Assembly: GCA_022600655.1 (NCBI GenBank)
Contig: JAHZJZ010000219.1
Span: forward strand, 1 to 5,091
Reading direction: 5' to 3'
Origin: Campylobacterota bacterium
Lineage (GTDB): Bacteria > Campylobacterota > Campylobacteria > Campylobacterales > Sulfurovaceae
Length of the DNA stretch: 5,091 nucleotides
Part shown: piece by piece, positions 1 to 5,091 of the stretch
Position numbering within the stretch: the first letter of the stretch is position 1
How the letters are laid out: every line of letters begins with the position of its first letter
Made by a program: the position numbers and the translations under genes
Notes under the pieces: model-generated
Database searches by the model: none
What the model was told of the DNA's origin: nothing
Seen by the model: the letters and a program-made list of their open reading frames with translations, nothing else

Positions 1-504
1 AAAACCAGTGGTAGCGAAGCTGCTGTAAAAATATCATCACTCATTGAGACTAAAATTATATTTTTAACTGCCTATTTTGACCAAGAGATGATGGATTATG
101 CACTTGAAGCAGGGGCTGTTAACTATTTGATTAAACCCTATAAAGAGAAACAGATACTTGCTGCTTTGGAGATTGCTTTACGACAAACTGATACCAAGTC
201 AAGTAAGCAACAGACTCATACATCCATACCTCTTATGTGTGACTACATATATAACACCCAAAAACAGAGACTTTACAGAAACGAGAAAGAGGTTAGCTTA
301 AGTAAAAAAAGTCTTTTACTTATTCACTGTTTGGTACTAAACATCAATAGCACCGTTTCAAAAGAGGAACTCTCACACTATATCTATGGAGAGAATAAAG
401 ACTCTAGTACCATCCGTACTTTGGTTTTTAGACTACGTAAACAACTTGAGTGTGATATGATTGAAAATATTAGTGGTTTAGGATACAAAATTGTATCTGA
501 CTGA
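1..504 (+). CDS. Response regulator, OmpR/PhoB type (5' end missing): receiver domain C-terminal half plus winged-helix DNA-binding domain
   Basis: This is the output half of a two-component system: a cytoplasmic transcription factor controlled by phosphorylation from a sensor kinase. The frame is open from base 1, giving 167 visible residues ending at TGA 502-504. Residues 18-47 match the end of a CheY-like receiver: switch Thr23 in FLTAY, aromatic Tyr42, and conserved Lys45 in IKPY. The Thr-Lys spacing of 22 equals CheY Thr87-Lys109. By that alignment the phospho-acceptor Asp lies about eight codons before the window, so roughly 60 N-terminal residues are missing. The ATG at 88 falls inside the receiver and is not the start. 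A polar linker (about 65-75) leads to a Trans_reg_C winged helix (about 76-166), with the recognition helix near 135-149 and the wing hairpin ISGLGYKI near 157-164. The partner kinase and target genes are not visible. The family call is firm; the specific regulator cannot be named. Confidence 0.93.
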   Translation, partial: KTSGSEAAVKISSLIETKIIFLTAYFDQEMMDYALEAGAVNYLIKPYKEKQILAALEIALRQTDTKSSKQQTHTSIPLMCDYIYNTQKQRLYRNEKEVSLSKKSLLLIHCLVLNINSTVSKEELSHYIYGENKDSSTIRTLVFRLRKQLECDMIENISGLGYKIVSD

Positions 505-510
505 AAATAA

Positions 511-519
511 TGATAAAAT
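511..519 (+). promoter_or_regulatory. Candidate extended -10 promoter element for the HerA-like ATPase gene
   Basis: TGATAAAAT fits the extended -10 form TGnTAtaAT used by the housekeeping sigma factor, with TG at 511-512 and the hexamer TAAAAT at 514-519. It lies in the 44-base gap after the response regulator stop. Transcription would begin near 526 and leave a leader of about 23 bases containing the ribosome binding site AAAGGA (537-542), six bases before ATG 549. No convincing -35 box is seen, which is common in Campylobacterota. In AT-rich DNA such a match can arise by chance, and read-through from the upstream gene is also possible because no terminator hairpin is present. Confidence 0.45.
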
Positions 520-548
520 AATCTTCATAAATCTCCAAAGGAAAAACC

Positions 549-2870
549 ATGGTCAATCTTTATGAAAAACTCGGACTCTTTTACCTCGGTCGTGATGTTG
601 AAAAACAGACACAAGAAGCTACCGAAGCCCTAACCCTACTTAAAAACAAAAACTTTACCACTCATGCAGCTATTATTGGTATGACAGGTTCAGGTAAAAC
701 AGGTTTAGGTATTGGACTGATTGAAGAGGCAGCGATTGATAATATTCCTGCCATTGTAATTGACCCCAAAGGAGACATGGGAAACCTGCTACTCACCGAC
801 CCTACATTCAATCCTAAAAGCTTTGAACCATGGGTAGAGGATGAGGCTCATACTAAGGAGAAAGATGTTGCAACTTATGCACAAACCATATCTTCTATGT
901 GGCAAGAGGGTATTAAAAGAGACCATCAAGATGAAGAGCGTGTAGCCAAATTTTCTGCTGTAGAGAAGAGCATCTACACCCCAGGAAGCTCTTCAGGAGT
1001 TTCGATTAATGTCTTGGGTTCACTTGATGCTCCTCCAACAGAGATTACCAACGATGCTGATAGTTTTGCTTCATATCTCAAAAGTTCTGTCTCCTCTCTG
1101 CTCTCACTTATAGGCATAGAGGCTGACCCTGTAAGCTCTAAAGAGTACCTACTGATTGCTCAACTGCTCTCTAATGCTTGGATGAGTGGAGAAGATGTCT
1201 CACTTGAGGCTCTCATCGGCTCTATTATTAACCCTCCATTTGAAAAGATAGGGGTCTTACCACTAGAGAGTTTCTACCCACAAGCTGCTCGTTTTACACT
1301 GGCTACTAAGTTTAATGCTGTTATCGCCTCCCCTACTTTTGCTTTATGGCTAAAGGGTGAAGCGTTGGATATTCAGAGTCTGCTCTATGATGAGAATGGA
1401 AAGGCCAAAGTCTCCATCTTCTCTATTGCTCATCTTAATGATGATGAACGGATGTTCTTTGTTACCCTACTACTCAATAAATACATTGCATGGATGCGAC
1501 GGCAGAGTGGTACTTCAGCCCTGAAAACCATGCTCTATATGGATGAGATATATGGCTTTTTCCCACCAAGTAAAAACCCACCAAGTAAAGAGCCAATGCT
1601 TCTACTCCTTAAACAAGCCCGAGCTTTTGGTGTAGGGGTCGTACTTAGTACGCAAAACCCTGTCGATTTGGACTATAAAGGTCTCTCTAACATAGGAACA
1701 TGGTTTATAGGTCGGTTGCAGACTTCACAAGATATTGACCGAGTTATAGATGGGCTAGGGGGTAAAGTAGGGGGAAGTTATAGTAAAAGTGAAATAAAAA
1801 CCCTCTTAGCTAACCTCAATAAACGAACCTTTTTCTTAAAATCAGCCCATTTAGATGATATACGACTCTTCACTACCCGTTGGGTTCTCTCTTATCTTAA
1901 GGGGCCTCTTAAAGCGAGTGATATATCTAAACTCATGGAGAGTAAAAAAGCCAATGCTACCCCTCAAACTATTGTTTCAACGCCTAAAGAGCATAATAAC
2001 GGTTACCAAGAGTTTGTTACCCTAGACAGCTCCATAGAGCAGCAGTTTGCAGTTGATGTAACAGGACAAAACCAGTTTAGAGCTACGCTACAAGGAGAGG
2101 TCAACCTACACTACTTTAACCAATCTAAAGGGATTGATGAGAACGAGTCACTCTGTCTTAATATAGAGTTATATGAAGATGAGACCCACAGTTGGGACGA
2201 TGCAATGGAGCTAGAGCAGTGTAACTCACTTAGCAGTTCTGCACCAAGTAATGCTAAGTTTGCTCCTTTAAGTTCTGAAATATCTAATGATAAAGGGCTA
2301 CGAAAAACTAAAAAATCGTTAGTAGATTGGGTTTATAGTAATAAGCGACTCATTACCTATAGGTGTAGCTCCCCTAGACTCTCTTCAAATCCTTATGAGC
2401 CTCTAGGAGAGTTTAGAGTACGGATAAAAGATATTTTAGATGATAAAAAAGAGATAGAGATAGAGAAACTTCAAGAGCGATATGAGAAAAAAGAGCAGAC
2501 CCTACTTAGACGACTAGACCGTGCCAAAGCCCAAGTGGAAAAAGAGGAGGCTGACTCAACCAAATCAATGATAGATACAGGGATAGCTGTACTAGGAGCC
2601 TTGTTTGGAAGAAGCAGTGCCTCTAAACTTGGAACCGCCCTCTCTAAAGGGAGTAGAGCTTACAAAGAGCGAGGTGATATTAGCCGTGCTATGGAACAGG
2701 TCGAGAAGATTCGTGAGGAGATAGAGGAGTTGGGGCATGAGTTAGAAGATAAACTTAGTGATTTAGCACTCAAGTATGATGTAGAAAATATAGAGCTTAG
2801 TGAATCAGCGATGAAACCTAGAAAGAGTGACATTGAGGTAAAAAACCTTAGTATTGTTTGGATTGTGTAG
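549..2870 (+). CDS. HerA/FtsK-like P-loop ATPase with C-terminal coiled-coil region (ATP-binding protein, helicase HerA-like)
   Basis: This is a cytoplasmic ATPase of the HerA/FtsK superfamily, whose studied members are ring-forming DNA translocases; the substrate of this long-tailed subfamily is not established. The visible motifs are Walker A GMTGSGKTG with Lys50, a DPKGD motif at 72-76, Walker B LYMDE with Asp332-Glu333, the STQNP motif at 367-371, and candidate arginine fingers Arg389 and Arg398. All key residues are present, so the ATPase looks active. Residues about 490-630 are a mixed region without a recognised fold. A charged coiled coil follows (635-672), then a Gly/Ala-rich segment (673-711) around GIAVLGALFGR, then a second helix (715-750). 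The ending DIEVKNLSIVWIV resembles the tail I recall for the family, perhaps a few residues short. ATG 549 is supported by AAAGGA six bases upstream. No NurA nuclease partner is adjacent, which argues against classical HerA-NurA end resection. The S41 lipoprotein gene follows directly. Confidence 0.88.
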   Translation: MVNLYEKLGLFYLGRDVEKQTQEATEALTLLKNKNFTTHAAIIGMTGSGKTGLGIGLIEEAAIDNIPAIVIDPKGDMGNLLLTDPTFNPKSFEPWVEDEAHTKEKDVATYAQTISSMWQEGIKRDHQDEERVAKFSAVEKSIYTPGSSSGVSINVLGSLDAPPTEITNDADSFASYLKSSVSSLLSLIGIEADPVSSKEYLLIAQLLSNAWMSGEDVSLEALIGSIINPPFEKIGVLPLESFYPQAARFTLATKFNAVIASPTFALWLKGEALDIQSLLYDENGKAKVSIFSIAHLNDDERMFFVTLLLNKYIAWMRRQSGTSALKTMLYMDEIYGFFPPSKNPPSKEPMLLLLKQARAFGVGVVLSTQNPVDLDYKGLSNIGTWFIGRLQTSQDIDRVIDGLGGKVGGSYSKSEIKTLLANLNKRTFFLKSAHLDDIRLFTTRWVLSYLKGPLKASDISKLMESKKANATPQTIVSTPKEHNNGYQEFVTLDSSIEQQFAVDVTGQNQFRATLQGEVNLHYFNQSKGIDENESLCLNIELYEDETHSWDDAMELEQCNSLSSSAPSNAKFAPLSSEISNDKGLRKTKKSLVDWVYSNKRLITYRCSSPRLSSNPYEPLGEFRVRIKDILDDKKEIEIEKLQERYEKKEQTLLRRLDRAKAQVEKEEADSTKSMIDTGIAVLGALFGRSSASKLGTALSKGSRAYKERGDISRAMEQVEKIREEIEELGHELEDKLSDLALKYDVENIELSESAMKPRKSDIEVKNLSIVWIV
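1562..1589 (+). repeat. Short direct repeat, two 13-base copies with 15-base period, inside the ATPase gene
   Basis: CCCACCAAGTAAA occurs at 1562-1574 and again at 1577-1589, separated by two bases. The 15-base period keeps the frame and encodes the doubled peptide PPSKNPPSK, just after the Walker B strand. As I recall, family members carry a Pro-rich segment of similar length here (PPxxNPPSK-like), so the repeat probably reflects a conserved loop whose two halves use the same codons, not a fresh duplication. Confidence 0.7.
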
Positions 2871-2871
2871 A

Positions 2872-4050
2872 GTGAAGTTTCTTAATACGCTTCTACTCTC
2901 TTTTATATCATTTATTACTATAGGATGTGGAGAGTACACCTGTTCATGTCCTAATGACTACAAAGTATACCTACATAAACTATTTCTAACCGAATACTTT
3001 TGGTCAGATACCATACCAAAAAATGTTAACTATAACCAATACAGTTCACCTCAAGATATGATAAATAATTTAAAATATACGCCGAAAGATTACTGGAGTA
3101 CCGCCATTACCAAAGAGGAGAATGATAACTTTTTTAATCAAAAATCAGGTGGTTTTGGTTTTGGACATACCCAAGATGCTGAGGGTAACAGAGTCGTTTT
3201 TTTAATACGTATCGACTCACCTGCTTTTTACGCAGGTTTAAAACGAGGTGATACTATTCAAATGGTTAATGATCAAGAGGCTACGCTTGAGAATATTTTA
3301 GAAGCGAGTGAAAATTTAGATGTTCCTACAAACTTTACTATTTATAGACCCAGTAGTGATGAGACTTTAGACTTAAATATAACTTCACAAGAGTATACCT
3401 TTAAAGTAACAAAAAGCTCAACAGTCACTACAGATAACAACGAAACAGTAGGATACTTACTCTTTGACTCTTTTACAGGAACAGCCACCACTGAAGTAGA
3501 CCAAGCCTTTGACTATTTTCAAGCACAAAATATTGAGAAACTGGTCATTGACTTGCGTTATAACGGAGGTGGTTCAGTGACAACCACCTCCATACTACTA
3601 GATAAACTACTAAGAGATAGAGACGAAGAGATACAATTTACCCTAGCATGGAATGATGATAACCAATATAAAAATGAAGTGGCTCATTTTGAAACAGATG
3701 ATAACTCACTGGAGCTGAAACAAATTATTTTTTTAACCACAAATATGACCGCTTCGGCCAGTGAAATTGTTATTAATGCACTAAAACCCTACTTAGGTGA
3801 CAATGTTGTGACCATTGGAAGCAAAACACATGGTAAACCTGTAGGTATGTCAGGTAAAACCGATGGAACTTACATCTATTACTTAGTAAATTTTGTTATT
3901 AAAAACAGTGATGGTTTCTACGACTATTTCAGAGGACTTGGGGTTACAGAGGGGTGTGAGGTTGAAGATGACATCTATCATGAGCGGGGTAGTCCAAGTG
4001 AAGGTATGTTACAAAAAGCTCTCTTTTATATTGATAATAATCACTGTTAA
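2872..4050 (+). CDS. S41 family (C-terminal processing) serine peptidase, PDZ domain, predicted lipoprotein
   Basis: This is a predicted envelope-anchored serine protease with a Ser-Lys dyad. From GTG 2872 it has 392 residues. A short signal peptide (Lys2, hydrophobic 3-17) ends in the lipobox TIGC, with lipidated Cys19 and Gly at +2, compatible with outer-membrane sorting. Residues 92-170 look like a PDZ domain, with the motif SPAFYAGLKRGD ending at 127. The S41 core follows: VIDLRYNGGG (225-234), then TASASE with nucleophile Ser295, then THGKPVG with Lys322. Both dyad residues align with Tsp Ser430 and Lys455. Besides Cys19 there are Cys24, Cys26, Cys362 and the final Cys392, so disulfides are possible. 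GTG 2872 was chosen because it puts Lys at position 2 and gives a compact signal peptide. TTG 2854 (398 residues, overlapping the ATPase gene) and TTG 2863 are alternatives. No Shine-Dalgarno sequence is close, so coupling to the ATPase stop at 2870 is likely. Substrate unknown; it is shorter and simpler than Tsp/Prc. Confidence 0.9.
   Translation: MKFLNTLLLSFISFITIGCGEYTCSCPNDYKVYLHKLFLTEYFWSDTIPKNVNYNQYSSPQDMINNLKYTPKDYWSTAITKEENDNFFNQKSGGFGFGHTQDAEGNRVVFLIRIDSPAFYAGLKRGDTIQMVNDQEATLENILEASENLDVPTNFTIYRPSSDETLDLNITSQEYTFKVTKSSTVTTDNNETVGYLLFDSFTGTATTEVDQAFDYFQAQNIEKLVIDLRYNGGGSVTTTSILLDKLLRDRDEEIQFTLAWNDDNQYKNEVAHFETDDNSLELKQIIFLTTNMTASASEIVINALKPYLGDNVVTIGSKTHGKPVGMSGKTDGTYIYYLVNFVIKNSDGFYDYFRGLGVTEGCEVEDDIYHERGSPSEGMLQKALFYIDNNHC
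3565..3591 (+). repeat. Perfect 10-bp inverted repeat (hairpin) inside the S41 protease gene
   Basis: The left arm GGAGGTGGTT (3565-3574) is exactly reverse-complementary to AACCACCTCC (3582-3591), with a 7-base loop CAGTGAC (3575-3581). It covers the codons for the end of the NGGG motif and the following Ser-Val-Thr-Thr-Thr. No T-tract follows, so it is not an intrinsic terminator. It could form a strong mRNA stem in a gene that is otherwise AT-rich. The left arm also contains GGAGG, a Shine-Dalgarno-like sequence that the stem would mask. The match is exact; any function is inference. Confidence 0.75.
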
Positions 4051-4059
4051 GGCGAATTC

Positions 4060-4068
4060 TGCTAAAAT
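4060..4068 (+). promoter_or_regulatory. Candidate extended -10 promoter element for tig
   Basis: TGCTAAAAT has TG at 4060-4061 and the hexamer TAAAAT at 4063-4068, in the 48-base gap between the protease stop and tig. Transcription would begin near 4075, leaving a leader of about 24 bases with AAGGA at 4089-4093, five bases before ATG 4099. It has the same TGnTAAAAT form as the element before the ATPase gene. No clear -35 box is seen. A promoter of its own fits tig, a highly expressed chaperone gene unrelated to its upstream neighbour. Confidence 0.5.
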
Positions 4069-4098
4069 TCCAAGATTATTAATGGAAAAAGGATTGTA

Positions 4099-5091
4099 AT
4101 GAACGTTACAGCAACAAAAACTGATACAGCAAACGTATTAGTAACAGCAAAGATTGAAAGTGCTGATATTGAAAAGAACCTCAACAAAACAGCAAAACAA
4201 CTTGCTAAAACAACCAATGTAGATGGTTTTAGAAAAGGTAAAGTACCTGTAGCAACCATCAAACAGATGTATGGTGAAAAACTTGGTCAAGATGCTGAAA
4301 ATGAAGCTGTACAAGAGATTGTAGCTACAGCAAAAAAAGATCTTGAACTTAAAGCTGAAGATATTATTGGTGACCCAACTTTTAAAAAGTATGAAAAAGT
4401 TGAAGATGGTATTGAAGTAGAGTTAACTATCTCTCTTAAGCCAACTATTGAAGCTGAAGGTTATGATAAACTAGCACCAAGCTATGATGAGCCAACTGTT
4501 GAAGCTGACGAGTTAGAAGAGAGACTAAACAAGCTTCTTGAAAACAATGCCCCATTTAAAAAGCTTACTGAAGAGAGAGCTATAGAGAGTGGTGACCAAG
4601 CAAACTTTGACTTTGTTGGTAAAGTTGATGGTGAAGAGTTTGATGGTGGTAAAGCTGAAGGTTTTGAGCTTGTTATCGGTTCAGGTCAGTTCATCCCTGG
4701 TTTTGAAGATCAAATGATTGGTATGAGTAAAGATGAGACTAAAGATCTTACGGTAACTTTCCCAGAAGAGTATCAAGCTAAAGATTTAGCTGGTAAAGAG
4801 GCTGTATTTACAGTAACACTTCACGAGATTAAAGCAAGAGGTGCGGTAGAGCTTGATAAGGAGATGGTTAAAAAACTGATTCCTGGTGATGAAGAGGCAA
4901 CAGCTGACACTGTAAAAGAGAAAATTGAAGAGCAGATTAAATCTGAAAAAGTTTCAAAAATCTATAACGAAGAGCTTAAGCCAAAACTTATGGAAGCACT
5001 AGTAGCTGAGTATAGTTTTGACCTTCCAGAAAACATTGTTGAGCAAGAGATTGATGCACAAATCAATCAAAAAGCTCAAACTATGAGTGAA
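4099..5091 (+). CDS. tig: Trigger factor, ribosome-associated chaperone and peptidyl-prolyl isomerase (3' end missing)
   Basis: Trigger factor binds the ribosome near the exit tunnel and shields nascent chains as they emerge. The 331 visible codons run open to the last base; full-length family members have about 430 residues, so roughly 100 are missing. The ribosome-docking signature GFRKGKVP is at residues 43-50, the same place as in E. coli trigger factor. The N-terminal domain runs to about 145. The FKBP-type PPIase domain follows at about 155-245, including FDFVGKVDGEEF and FIPGFEDQMIGM. The remaining residues begin the helical C-terminal chaperone domain. ATG 4099 is supported by AAGGA five bases upstream and by the native-looking start MNVTATK. 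The gene favours a narrow set of codons (GAA, AAA, GCT/GCA, GGT), as expected for high expression. In many bacteria clpP follows tig; that position is outside the window. Confidence 0.98.
   Translation, partial: MNVTATKTDTANVLVTAKIESADIEKNLNKTAKQLAKTTNVDGFRKGKVPVATIKQMYGEKLGQDAENEAVQEIVATAKKDLELKAEDIIGDPTFKKYEKVEDGIEVELTISLKPTIEAEGYDKLAPSYDEPTVEADELEERLNKLLENNAPFKKLTEERAIESGDQANFDFVGKVDGEEFDGGKAEGFELVIGSGQFIPGFEDQMIGMSKDETKDLTVTFPEEYQAKDLAGKEAVFTVTLHEIKARGAVELDKEMVKKLIPGDEEATADTVKEKIEEQIKSEKVSKIYNEELKPKLMEALVAEYSFDLPENIVEQEIDAQINQKAQTMSE

Noticed and set aside
88..504. A 138-residue protein starting at ATG 88
   Set aside because: The frame is open upstream to base 1 and the upstream residues continue a receiver domain (KIIFLTAY), so 88 is internal to a larger response regulator.
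549..2870. An anti-phage defence or conjugation system based on the HerA-like ATPase
   Set aside because: No nuclease, Sir2, NurA, relaxase, integrase or other accessory gene is adjacent, and the neighbours are housekeeping-type genes; the family occurs widely in ordinary chromosomes.
3219..3237. ACCTGC/GCAGGT six-base hairpin in the protease gene
   Set aside because: The stem is short, lies wholly in conserved PDZ codons and does not extend; not distinguishable from chance.
4054..4070. GAATT/AATTC inverted repeat over the tig promoter as an operator or terminator
   Set aside because: The stem is only five AT-rich base pairs with no T-tract after it, expected by chance in this composition.
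3893..4099. A 68-residue + strand reading frame spanning the protease end and the tig leader
   Set aside because: It overlaps the S41 coding sequence in another frame, has no recognisable protein features, and its TAATG overlap with the tig start looks incidental.
4082..4099. A five-codon ATG reading frame (MEKGL) in the tig leader ending in TAATG at the tig start
   Set aside because: It is too short to distinguish from chance, has no ribosome binding site of its own, and its sequence is simply the tig Shine-Dalgarno region.
4062..4262. A 66-residue hydrophobic reading frame on the - strand
   Set aside because: It is the antisense shadow of the trigger factor N-terminus; its hydrophobicity comes from complementing Lys/Glu/Gln-rich codons.

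Overview
The window is ordinary, gene-dense, AT-rich chromosomal DNA. All four genes lie on the + strand. The AT-rich composition, TGnTAAAAT-type promoter elements with no clear -35 box, and the style of the trigger factor and response regulator suggest a Campylobacterota (Epsilonproteobacteria) genome of the Sulfurimonas/Sulfurovum/Arcobacter kind. This assignment is an inference from sequence style, not from a database match.

Layout. (1) 1-504 is the 3' part of an OmpR/PhoB-type response regulator gene; its start and phospho-acceptor aspartate lie upstream of the window. (2) 505-548 is a 44-base gap with an extended -10 promoter candidate and a good ribosome binding site. (3) 549-2870 is a complete 773-residue HerA/FtsK-type P-loop ATPase with a long C-terminal coiled-coil region. 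The family is widespread, but its cellular role is poorly defined. (4) 2872-4050 is a predicted lipoprotein carrying a PDZ domain and an S41 (C-terminal processing) serine protease domain. It begins one base after the ATPase stop, so the two genes are probably co-transcribed and perhaps translationally coupled. (5) 4051-4098 is a 48-base gap with a second extended -10 element of the same TGnTAAAAT form and a ribosome binding site. (6) 4099-5091 is the first 331 codons of trigger factor (tig), cut by the window end.

How the genes relate. The ATPase and the S41 lipoprotein form the only tight pair, but they would act in different compartments (cytoplasm versus envelope), so a shared pathway is not established. 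The response regulator and trigger factor look like independent neighbours, each separated from the pair by a promoter-like gap. No RNA gene, CRISPR array, insertion sequence or phage gene was seen, and no stretch over 50 bases lacks a gene. No undescribed system is visible. The points most worth a second look are the HerA-like ATPase/lipoprotein pairing, a perfect 10-bp hairpin inside the protease gene, and the non-ATG, coupled start of that gene.
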